Source of the DNA: a virus
Direction: 5' to 3' (one strand)
IMG/VR virus record: IMGVR_UViG_3300010885_029758
Location: 1-24,525 of that record
DNA: 24,525 nt
Below the pieces are notes generated by a model. The model searched no databases. It was not told the origin of the DNA and was given only the letters and a program-made list of their open reading frames with translations. Below, one piece after another: positions 6,958 through 14,053 of this stretch (position 1 is its first letter; the number at the start of each line of letters is the position of its first letter). The translations under genes and the position numbers were made by a program.

Positions 6958-7866
6958 GATACTACCTCCTTTGCTGATTTTATTATTTTTTTTCTTCTTT
7001 TTCTTGGCTTTTGTAGTGCCAATGTTGTTTTGATCTGGATACAAATTAATTGTATCTTCAGAGTCAATAACACTTAGTGGGGCGGATGGGGAATCTGTGG
7101 TTCCATTTGGTCCATGATTTGGACCTGGAGCATCATCTTTCTTAAAATATGAATCTACTACTTTTTTAATAGATGAATTTTTTTCTTCATCCATTTTCTC
7201 AACCCACCCGATGGTTTCCATTGAATCTCCGCAAATGCTGCAATCCTTTGTTTCTCCCGAATAAGCCGTAGCAATCTGATCTGTTCCGCACCAGAATACG
7301 TTTTCCGCTTCAACTTCTGTTGCCATCCCCTTAAAAATTAATTCATCTCCACTTTTTTGAATTGAAAATACATTTGCAAGTGGGTTGGCGGGATTATCAA
7401 CAAGACTTAGCTCATGTAGGTCATACTCTTTGATAACTCTACGCTCCTCATCTTCTTCTTTTTCTCCAGGCTCCATAGAAGCCTTTACAATATTACCGCC
7501 AATTGAAAAACCAGTAAGGGTGCCATCAAGAACTTTTTCCCAAGTATCTTCTGCACCCTTTGAAATATATGCCTGTACAAAAACGCCTTTATAGTTTTTT
7601 CCAGAATCTGCGTCATAGTAATCTTCTTCATTAAATGACAAAACTTTTCCTACAGCAATTGGCTGATGCATTTCGCGAATGTTTCCACGAAACCTTTCGA
7701 ATGCGCCTTTACTTGCTTCTGACGTAACAATATCACCGTGTCTGTCAACATTATCTAATGTTGCAAAGCCTGATACGGTGCGATTTTCTTTATCTACTTT
7801 GGCAAATGGAAAAGCTAGACTCATCTTGCGGTCTCCATTAGACCATGTGGCTTTTTGAATATTCAT
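6475..7866 (-). CDS. Prohead protease fused to scaffold
   Basis: This is a 463-residue protein with three parts. Residues 25-165 are an XkdF-like prohead serine protease: GFATLDNVDRHGDIV, likely catalytic His67 (REMHQP), Ser121 (GTLTGFSIGG), and the family's HELSLVDNPANP near 151-162. Residues 190-215 hold three cysteines (C193, C209, C212; CSIC) that may bind zinc. Residues 270-463 are an acidic, coiled-coil scaffold following a Lys-rich linker. The protease cleaves scaffold and capsid during head maturation. The ATG at 7866 lies nine bases after a TATCAT -10 box and has no ribosome binding site. An ATG at 7824 with GGAG eight bases upstream is an alternative start. Confidence 0.85.
   Translation of the reverse strand: MNIQKATWSNGDRKMSLAFPFAKVDKENRTVSGFATLDNVDRHGDIVTSEASKGAFERFRGNIREMHQPIAVGKVLSFNEEDYYDADSGKNYKGVFVQAYISKGAEDTWEKVLDGTLTGFSIGGNIVKASMEPGEKEEDEERRVIKEYDLHELSLVDNPANPLANVFSIQKSGDELIFKGMATEVEAENVFWCGTDQIATAYSGETKDCSICGDSMETIGWVEKMDEEKNSSIKKVVDSYFKKDDAPGPNHGPNGTTDSPSAPLSVIDSEDTINLYPDQNNIGTTKAKKKKKKNNKISKGGSIVTEENLENQEAEEINEVVEESDDAANEEAAEISEVEVNDLDFTKMVTDLKDFVGEKLEKSIEDTKADTAELRKALDNEKSDLAKRFDEVVTEKQELTKSIDSLTNLVTDLQKSLDETRERIAMYENDTAFKKSGEVDNPAKIEKSNESIWQGRFLGAESL
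6964..6972 (-). promoter_or_regulatory. Internal ribosome binding site (AAAGGAGGT) for nested scaffold
   Basis: This is a near-perfect anti-16S match placed six bases before an in-frame GTG, in the middle of a coding region where such a site is not expected by chance. A run of eight A (minus strand, 6993-6986) lies just upstream, in the Lys-rich linker codons. Confidence 0.75.
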
Positions 7867-7875
7867 ACTATTTAA

Positions 7876-7884
7876 ATGATACCA
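7876..7884 (-). promoter_or_regulatory. Extended -10 promoter for protease/scaffold (TGGTATCAT)
   Basis: The minus strand has TGGTATCAT, nine bases before the ATG at 7866, so the transcript may begin at or next to the start codon. An AT-rich inverted repeat (AATTTTGTAAA / TTTACAAAAATT) lies just upstream at about 7880-7915 and may end portal transcription. Confidence 0.5.
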
Positions 7885-7919
7885 ATTTTTGTAAAGAATA
7901 CAAAATTTACAAAATTATT

Positions 7920-9500
7920 TTATTCTTGCTTTCTTCCTTCACCCTTTGGGTTTCTTGCATCACCCTGAGTGTCAGCAGCGTTTATATTTCTTTTTTGATC
8001 TCTTTCTCTTGTGCCTTTTGCATTAGCTACTGCATCAGCTGCTTGTTGTGGTTTTAATTCTAACGGATCGTCCCCGCCATCTCTTGGTGGAAGACCCTTA
8101 CGAAGTCTAACATCATTAGGAACAATAACCTTATCCTTAAGATAAACATCATCAATTCTTGCTTGAGTTTCTTCGTCTGTAAGTGTAAGTTCATTAAATT
8201 TAAGAACAAAGGCATCTGTAATTTCAGCAATTACTGGCTTTAGCTTATGCTCTAAGTAGTCCTGTTGCGGTCTACATACTTGTTCTTTAAAGGTTTTATC
8301 TGCATCTTTTGCTCCCGCCAAAGACATTCCCTGTGGTGTTCCAAGCTTTGAAATTGGAACACGGTGAGCCAAAAGAATACGATCTCGGGATTCAATTGCA
8401 TACTCTTTAAATGATGAATCTTGAATGCCAGCTTCAATTGGCTCCATATTGAATTCTACACGAGCATTTTCTCCATCTGAAGGAAGCGGTATATAAAGGG
8501 TTCTATGATTACGACCCTTAAGACCAGTTTGAAAGAACTCTAAAAGTTTTCTTTCTGAATCTGCATTAAGTTTTGCACCCTTTACTGTAATAATATATCT
8601 AGGAACAGCTTTATTTTCAAAGTAGTCAAGATTGAATCTCTGGGCAAATTCATCACCAGCTACAGCATTTTTTGCAGACATAATGTCTGGGATACCATAA
8701 TATGTATTTGTTGGAGAATATTTCTTTAAATGAATTACTTCATTTGGTCGGGGATCTGTGCCAATTTGATCTTCTGTTATTGTATCTCCATAATTTCTAA
8801 AGAATGTATAACGATTATAAACAACCTGTACAAATCCATCACGGTGACGGCGAATACGCATTGTAATTGCGGGAATATGACCAATGTATCCAATCTTACC
8901 ACTTGATGTTCTGCCAATTTCAATGTAACCGTTTCCAGTTACTTCTAAATCTGTGTATGCTTTTTTGAGGGTTTCCAAAAAACCATCATCGGAGTTCATA
9001 CTCTCCATATAATCTTTTAGCTCTGATTTTCCACGAGTAATATTTTTTCTAATTTTATCTAGTTTTTTGGGATCACTTAATACATCCTCTACCCTAGATA
9101 ATGTTTTAGGGCTTTCTTCAAATTCATAGCCAAGTCCAATAACATTGGCTGTTTTAGCCTCTACCGCAGAATGATGAAATGGAGACATATCAAATAGTTG
9201 AGCCAAATACATAACATTGTATGGTGGTTGAACAATCATGAACAGGGAATATCCTGTTAGGTCAAGTGGGTCTAGTTTTTTTGATTTAGCGTCTTCTACC
9301 CCAGTAAATGATTTTTCTAGTCTATTTGCTCTACGTTTAAAGTTTTCACTAAGACCATCAATTTTTTTAAGATCGTCCCAGTTTTTAGCAAATGGGTCTT
9401 CAAATTCGGAGTCTGGTGCTCGTCTAACACGATCACGATCAGAAACAATATTTACTGTTTTAAAATCATCATCGTCATCTACTGGTACCAAGTTAGCCAT
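7920..9500 (-). CDS. Portal protein
   Basis: This is a 526-residue protein forming the dodecameric channel for DNA packaging. Typical features in order: YNVMYLAQLFDMSPFHHSAV near residue 94, where the portal clip and wing begin; LEVTGNGYIEIGR near 186; IHLKKYSPTNTYYGIPDIMS near 256, followed by FNLDYFENKAVPRYIITVKG, the PBSX-type portal hallmark; RDRILLAHRVPISKLG near 373; and a charged C-terminal tail. Size is normal for the family. Its ATG overlaps the stop of the upstream gene (TAATG). It is followed by the protease, the standard head gene order. Terminase genes, which usually come just before the portal, are missing here. Confidence 0.92.
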   Translation of the reverse strand: MANLVPVDDDDDFKTVNIVSDRDRVRRAPDSEFEDPFAKNWDDLKKIDGLSENFKRRANRLEKSFTGVEDAKSKKLDPLDLTGYSLFMIVQPPYNVMYLAQLFDMSPFHHSAVEAKTANVIGLGYEFEESPKTLSRVEDVLSDPKKLDKIRKNITRGKSELKDYMESMNSDDGFLETLKKAYTDLEVTGNGYIEIGRTSSGKIGYIGHIPAITMRIRRHRDGFVQVVYNRYTFFRNYGDTITEDQIGTDPRPNEVIHLKKYSPTNTYYGIPDIMSAKNAVAGDEFAQRFNLDYFENKAVPRYIITVKGAKLNADSERKLLEFFQTGLKGRNHRTLYIPLPSDGENARVEFNMEPIEAGIQDSSFKEYAIESRDRILLAHRVPISKLGTPQGMSLAGAKDADKTFKEQVCRPQQDYLEHKLKPVIAEITDAFVLKFNELTLTDEETQARIDDVYLKDKVIVPNDVRLRKGLPPRDGGDDPLELKPQQAADAVANAKGTRERDQKRNINAADTQGDARNPKGEGRKQE

Positions 9501-9838
9501 TATTTATAAAGACCCAATTTCCTTTTTTGTTCGATATCCTCTTTAATTGCTGGAACATCTAGTTCATCTGGAACAAGACCAAGATTCATTCTTTGGTGCT
9601 GTTCATTCCATTCATCTTCTGTGATTTGTCGGTGTCCAGAAAACCAAACTGGCTCTCCCTCTAATCCATAAGATTTTGCTGCTGCTTTAAGTTTATTTAT
9701 TTTTCTAATATCACCTTTCATAGCAGCAATATTAAGATAATTACCATCATCATCAGCAACCAATTTGCCGTCAGTGGTTTGCCACAAATAAAGTCCATAA
9801 TTGACTTCTTCTACTTCTGTTACATTCATTCTAGCCAT
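9500..9838 (-). CDS. Small conserved-looking protein coupled to the portal gene
   Basis: This is a 112-residue protein, MARMNVTEVEEVNYGLYLWQ onward, with FSGHRQITEDEWNEQHQR in the middle. Function not recognised. It is charged, soluble and probably mixed alpha/beta. Its stop overlaps the portal ATG in TAATG. The ATG at 9838 lies six bases after a TAAAAT -10 box, so the portal operon is probably transcribed as a leaderless mRNA. It occupies the place where terminase is usually found but is far too small to be a large terminase; a head accessory or packaging partner is possible but not shown. Confidence 0.75.
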   Translation of the reverse strand: MARMNVTEVEEVNYGLYLWQTTDGKLVADDDGNYLNIAAMKGDIRKINKLKAAAKSYGLEGEPVWFSGHRQITEDEWNEQHQRMNLGLVPDELDVPAIKEDIEQKRKLGLYK

Positions 9839-9844
9839 AACAAG

Positions 9845-9853
9845 ATTTTACCA
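9845..9853 (-). promoter_or_regulatory. Extended -10 promoter of the portal operon (TGGTAAAAT)
   Basis: The minus strand has TGGTAAAAT followed by CTTGTT and then the ATG at 9838. Six bases from box to start codon predicts leaderless transcription. Confidence 0.6.
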
Positions 9854-9872
9854 TTTTTATTGCTGAAAACGA

Positions 9873-9890
9873 AATTTTTGAACAAAAATT
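9873..9890 (-). terminator. Weak AT-rich hairpin after the large adhesin gene
   Basis: AATTTTTG and CAAAAATT form an 8-bp inverted repeat with a two-base centre, followed on the minus strand by TCGTTTTC. It lies between the adhesin gene stop and the portal operon promoter. It is a possible terminator, AT-rich and therefore weak. Confidence 0.4.
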
Positions 9891-9895
9891 AACTA

Positions 9896-12622
9896 TTATT
9901 TACCTTGAGTGGATACGGAAGATACAATTTGTTTAACAAAATACCTATCTTGTGACAAAGTACTGTACGGTTTTGTTGCCAATGGTTCATCAAACACCGA
10001 TGATGAAGATATAAAGAAAAATGAATCAAACCTATTTAATAACTCAATTTCTGTTGGAATATAGTGCCAAAATTGTAAATGACCATATGTAGCTAGTCCT
10101 CTACTAGCACTAACCCCAAGTTTTTCTCCATTTAAATAAAGGTTATCGGATGATGAATTATTTAAAAGTAAAGCTAAGTGATACATTTCACTTTGACTTG
10201 CTGTAAATGTTCCATCTGTATAAGAAGCTCCATTAATATATAGTTTACCACCCAAAGATTTAAATTTTCCAGAAGAATCTACCCATATTGCGGGAGAAGC
10301 AGATGATCCAGAAACATTATTTAAAATATAGTTGGATACAGCATTATACAAATAATCTGGTCTATACCACATTTCAATTACGTTATATGCAGAACCATTT
10401 GGATTATTTATGAGTGCACTTCCTTGCGGTTTTATAGAGTCTCCAGTAAACTTTATTCCAAAATTTGCGGGTCTTGAGTAAACTGAAGAAGTTTCATCAT
10501 AATCCATAATAGTATAATTAGAAAATGATCTTGGTGTATATGGCTGTATTGTAAAGTTTGCAACATCTGAAGATACCCCCAAATTTCTAAACATATAGTA
10601 TGATAAATTATTAAAAAACTTTTTATTAGAATCAATAACTACTGGATCATCTATAATTTCTATTTTTATATTAAATGGTTTTGTCATATCATATAAATCA
10701 TATGGCGTTATTGATTGAAATCTTTTAATTTTTGAGTATGTGTTTCCGCCATCAGTAGATATAGAAACTATAGTGTTATCTAAAGTATTCCAATTTACTT
10801 GGTTTCCAACAAAATAACAATTTATACCTGATAAATGAGATGCAATAGTTTTTGTATAAGTTCCTTTTAATGAAGGTGGTAATAAAATTTGATCTGTAGA
10901 TCTATCTTTAGATGTTGATGTAAATCTTGTCATTAAAAATTTCACTTCGTTAAAATCATATGATGTAAAATTTGAATTATATTTTGGATAAATTCCAACA
11001 TTTTTTATATATCCTGTAAAATTATTTGCACTTTGTTTTTCAAAAGAGTAGCGGGAATTATTACCAACACTAATTTGAAGACTTTGTGATGATATTGGTA
11101 CAAAAGAATTATCTGAATTTATTGTGGTTGTCCCACCTTCTGTTGTATATAATGTTAATTCTGAGTCTGAAAAAGATAATGCTATATTAGAACTTGCTGA
11201 AGATGCAGAAAAAACTTGATCTATAACACTTATTTCTAAAGAGCCAAAATGATCATATAGAAAAAGAGTATAGTGCCAGCTAGAAGTAATTTTATCTAAA
11301 TAGTATTTTAAATATAAAGCTAAAGGTATGCTAAAATTTCCATAATTAGAGTATACTCCAGGTATTCCAAAAATCATTTCCGAAGATGCTGAACCTTTAG
11401 TTATTTGCATAGAAAAGGTTGTTCCAGGAGTTTCACCACTCTTTAAAATATTAATATTTGGAGAAGAAATGTCAGAAATTATTTTTTCATCTATTGTCCA
11501 ATAAAGTTTTTGAGTACTTGATGTTGATAGTTTTATCCCAGAGGAAGAGTTTATTGTATAGTTAGAATAATCACTCTTAACATCCGAATCTGAAAAAATT
11601 TGTGCAAAATTTTCATTTGAATCTATGTTGATATTTTTTAACCCGTATATACTTGAGTCCATAAGTATAGCTTTAGATTCTCCATAAGTTGCATCTGTAA
11701 AATTTTCTCCATAAATATTAGCTTTTGATATTGTTGTATTTCTAATTGAATAAGAATTAAAGTCAAAATATGACGTAGATGCGTTTAGCCTTGAATTATT
11801 TTTTGGTTCACTATTTATAAACGCTGATTTGTACATATAGTTAAATTTTTGATTAGACCCGTCAGTACTCCTTTGAGTTCCAAGGTCTTTTGCAAAAGAT
11901 TGTGCCCCACTTATAGCTAATGATGTAATAATAAAATTATTTGGTTTACCAGTTGTATTAAATAATGAAGACCCATCAATTCTTAATCTACTAGCTATTG
12001 AACTCCACAAACTTGTTGTGTTTAAATAAATTTTTCCAGCTCCAGTATTATCTGTTTTTCCATTTATAAATAAATTAATACTTCCATATTTATCTGTAGG
12101 TTTATTTGGAGGAACATATTCTGCCACAACCAAATAACTTCTATCAAATTGTGGTAAAACAGCATAGGCATCTGTATTTGAGGCAGACCCAATTGTTTCT
12201 AGCAAATTAAACCTAATTGTATTAGTTAAATAATCATAATAAATTGAACCCAATTCACTATAACTATCACTCAAAATTTTTAATATTTTTAATTGATTAT
12301 TTTGATAGGGTGTTGTCCCATAGCCCCCGCCATCTAATTGATTATTAAAGTTAAACCAAAACGATATGGACCATCCATAGCCAGAGGATTTAAAGAGGTC
12401 TCTTGCGGGACCAGCTGGTGTTAATATGTCTACTACACTATTTGATTTTATCAATAGACTTTTTGATTCTGATTGTTCATTATTAATAATTGGGGTAGAT
12501 GTGTAGCCAACATTAGTAAAACTAGCATAATAATTACTGTTATTCCAAATTTGTTCAACATTAGATCCTAATGACCAATATGCTGTTGGATTTATTATTG
12601 ACATTGCAGCTGTTGTATACAT
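9896..12622 (-). CDS. Large LamG-like adhesin / minor tail protein
   Basis: This is a 908-residue Ser/Asn/Tyr-rich, beta-strand-rich protein. Two parts look like concanavalin/LamG jelly rolls. Residues 8-230 have NPTAYWSLGS, then WSISFWFNFN and INLFINGKTDNTGAGKIYL. Residues 749-880 have IEMWYRPDY, then MYHLALLLNN, NLYLNGEKLG and LQFWHY. The middle (230-740) has strand-rich segments with no motif I recognise. LamG units bind sugars or proteins, so this is a candidate receptor-binding or decoration protein on the tail or capsid. ATG 12622 has AAAGG about 12 bases upstream. It lies in a fibre cluster just downstream of a 48-codon gene whose first lines resemble its own N terminus. Confidence 0.65.
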   Translation of the reverse strand: MYTTAAMSIINPTAYWSLGSNVEQIWNNSNYYASFTNVGYTSTPIINNEQSESKSLLIKSNSVVDILTPAGPARDLFKSSGYGWSISFWFNFNNQLDGGGYGTTPYQNNQLKILKILSDSYSELGSIYYDYLTNTIRFNLLETIGSASNTDAYAVLPQFDRSYLVVAEYVPPNKPTDKYGSINLFINGKTDNTGAGKIYLNTTSLWSSIASRLRIDGSSLFNTTGKPNNFIITSLAISGAQSFAKDLGTQRSTDGSNQKFNYMYKSAFINSEPKNNSRLNASTSYFDFNSYSIRNTTISKANIYGENFTDATYGESKAILMDSSIYGLKNINIDSNENFAQIFSDSDVKSDYSNYTINSSSGIKLSTSSTQKLYWTIDEKIISDISSPNINILKSGETPGTTFSMQITKGSASSEMIFGIPGVYSNYGNFSIPLALYLKYYLDKITSSWHYTLFLYDHFGSLEISVIDQVFSASSASSNIALSFSDSELTLYTTEGGTTTINSDNSFVPISSQSLQISVGNNSRYSFEKQSANNFTGYIKNVGIYPKYNSNFTSYDFNEVKFLMTRFTSTSKDRSTDQILLPPSLKGTYTKTIASHLSGINCYFVGNQVNWNTLDNTIVSISTDGGNTYSKIKRFQSITPYDLYDMTKPFNIKIEIIDDPVVIDSNKKFFNNLSYYMFRNLGVSSDVANFTIQPYTPRSFSNYTIMDYDETSSVYSRPANFGIKFTGDSIKPQGSALINNPNGSAYNVIEMWYRPDYLYNAVSNYILNNVSGSSASPAIWVDSSGKFKSLGGKLYINGASYTDGTFTASQSEMYHLALLLNNSSSDNLYLNGEKLGVSASRGLATYGHLQFWHYIPTEIELLNRFDSFFFISSSSVFDEPLATKPYSTLSQDRYFVKQIVSSVSTQGK

Positions 12623-12646
12623 AATTATTTTATACCTTTTGTTTAC

Positions 12647-12793
12647 CTAATCTAAACATTTTAACTCACCACTAAAATTATAAGAAACACTACTAGAAAC
12701 AAAATTATTACTACTTAAATAATCATTAGTGTTTCCGTTAAATTCCCAATATCCAATTGGGTTTCCTAATAAAATATTTAAACTATATGACAT
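12647..12793 (-). CDS. 48-residue LamG-start fragment or small gene
   Basis: This short ORF begins MSYSLNILLGNPIGYWEFNG and stops after KCLD. Its first 20 residues match the opening of the neighbouring large adhesin (SIINPTAYWSLGS), the usual start of a LamG domain (NP-x-x-YW). The ATG overlaps the stop of the fibre gene in TAATG, so it is set up to be translated. The domain ends where a LamG would need a hundred more residues, so it is either the remnant of a duplicated and truncated adhesin or a small fibre tip or cap. Too short for standard gene-length cutoffs. Confidence 0.6.
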   Translation of the reverse strand: MSYSLNILLGNPIGYWEFNGNTNDYLSSNNFVSSSVSYNFSGELKCLD

Positions 12794-13566
12794 TAGGAAA
12801 TTGTCACCACTGCAAAAGTATTACTAGCAGTGCCGTCAACGCCATAAAATCTGATTGAATTAAATTGTTTTGTAATTGCAAAACCATTATTTCCGTTACT
12901 TATATTACTACTAGATAAGCCATTAATGCTAATAGAACCACCACTAGTACTTCCCCATTGGGCAAGTAGTTCAATTTCTTTTCCAGCATTAGAATTAAAA
13001 TTAGTAAAAGTAATTCCTAAACTTCCACTATTAACATGTAAATGTACAATTTTGTCTGTAGCCCAGTCAATTGTTATATTATTCACATATCCTGGAACTA
13101 CACGAATATTTCCAGTTGTTGCTGCCGTATTTTGAACTGTTCCATCTGGAAATTTAATACCTCTTGCAGTAGAAAGATATCCTGTATCTCCTGTATTTCC
13201 AATTGTAATATCTTGGGCGGAAGCGGTAGAATTAATACCAGTTGGAGTAATTCTAATATTACCCGTCTGAATTTGAACAGAACCAGATATATTAAGCACA
13301 CCATTTGTCACAGTTAATCCAATATTGCTTGCAGTTACTGTATCTGTAAGATAAAGAGTTGATGCTCCAAGAAACAAACCTTTCCAACGCATTGATGCAG
13401 ATCCTAAATAATAAGTATTGTCTGATGCTGGAATTAAACTTGAAGTAATTGCAAGTGGATTTATTGCTGTTGCACTAGCACCCTGTGTACCTGGAATACC
13501 CTGTGGACCTGGAGTTGTCACAAAAACTTGATTAATTGTATTGTTTACTGAAATATTATCTGTCAT
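12793..13566 (-). CDS. Tail fibre protein with short collagen-like segment
   Basis: This is a 257-residue protein. Residues 19-30 hold a short Gly-X-Y run (PGPQGIPGTQGA), a trimerising element common in phage fibres. Residues 50-66 (DNTYYLGSASMRWKGLFLG) are the typical fibre shoulder found before triple-beta shafts. GIKFPDGTVQNTAA near 140 is another repeated fibre motif, and the end is a strand-rich head domain (SISINGLSSS ... NSIRFYGVDG). The ATG overlaps the upstream stop (TAATG). The product should be trimeric and part of the host-recognition apparatus together with its neighbours. Confidence 0.8.
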   Translation of the reverse strand: MTDNISVNNTINQVFVTTPGPQGIPGTQGASATAINPLAITSSLIPASDNTYYLGSASMRWKGLFLGASTLYLTDTVTASNIGLTVTNGVLNISGSVQIQTGNIRITPTGINSTASAQDITIGNTGDTGYLSTARGIKFPDGTVQNTAATTGNIRVVPGYVNNITIDWATDKIVHLHVNSGSLGITFTNFNSNAGKEIELLAQWGSTSGGSISINGLSSSNISNGNNGFAITKQFNSIRFYGVDGTASNTFAVVTIS

Positions 13567-13943
13567 TATTCAATCGTACCTGCATCCACATCAAGCCAGC
13601 CTTTAACTAGAGTAGATTTGATACCTGAAGGGCTTTCAACTCTAAGTTGATATGAAGATCTGGGATAATTTAAATTATTAGTTATATTTCCAGGAACATT
13701 AATATTTATTATTCCGCTACTAGCACTTGGTGTACTTAAATATAAGCCTGAGAGGGAGCCACTAGATGGAATAGTAGAAAGCGAACCACTAGCACACAAA
13801 ATTAAACCACCTGGCTGATTTCTAATTTCAAAAATTGCTGAATAGCCATTTAAATTAATAGCACTGCCACTAGCATCTAACCAGGATACCTGCAAAACAA
13901 AACTATCACCTTGCGTTATGTAATAATTTTCGCCTGTTGCCAT
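13566..13943 (-). CDS. BppU-like N-domain protein of the tail fibre operon
   Basis: This is a 125-residue protein, MATGENYYITQGDSFVLQVS onward, with LNGYSAIFEIRNQPGG in the middle and YQLRVESPSG toward the end. The pattern (a short ligand-like start, polar strands, a DASG turn, then IFEIR) matches the Ig-like N domain of baseplate upper proteins and fibre adaptors. Probably anchors the fibre encoded next; their TAATG overlap suggests matched synthesis. First gene of the fibre operon, after the RNR terminator and a TGGTATAAT promoter. Confidence 0.7.
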   Translation of the reverse strand: MATGENYYITQGDSFVLQVSWLDASGSAINLNGYSAIFEIRNQPGGLILCASGSLSTIPSSGSLSGLYLSTPSASSGIININVPGNITNNLNYPRSSYQLRVESPSGIKSTLVKGWLDVDAGTIE

Positions 13944-13975
13944 AATTCACCCACTTTATAAATATTTATAACAAG

Positions 13976-13984
13976 ATTATACCA
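13976..13984 (-). promoter_or_regulatory. Extended -10 promoter of the fibre operon (TGGTATAAT)
   Basis: The minus strand reads AAATGGTATAATCTTGTTAT, a sequence shared almost letter for letter with the box at 9845-9853. It follows the strong terminator at 14004-14039 and precedes the start at 13943 by about 33 bases. Confidence 0.7.
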
Positions 13985-14003
13985 TTTAGAATAGGAAATA
14001 CAA

Positions 14004-14039
14004 AGACCCCGCCCTCTCGTGAGATTGAAGGCGGGGTCT
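14004..14039 (-). terminator. Strong terminator after the ribonucleotide reductase gene
   Basis: On the minus strand AGACCCCGCC and GGCGGGGTCT form a perfect 10-bp GC-rich stem around a 16-base loop, followed by TTTGTATTT. Confidence 0.9.
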
Positions 14040-14053
14040 GGAGAGGGCACTAT

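Noticed and set aside
6536-7033. 165-codon plus-strand ORF opposite the scaffold
   Set aside because: It is antisense to a well-supported coding region, Ser-rich as expected of the complement of Glu/Lys/Asp codons, with no promoter or binding site.
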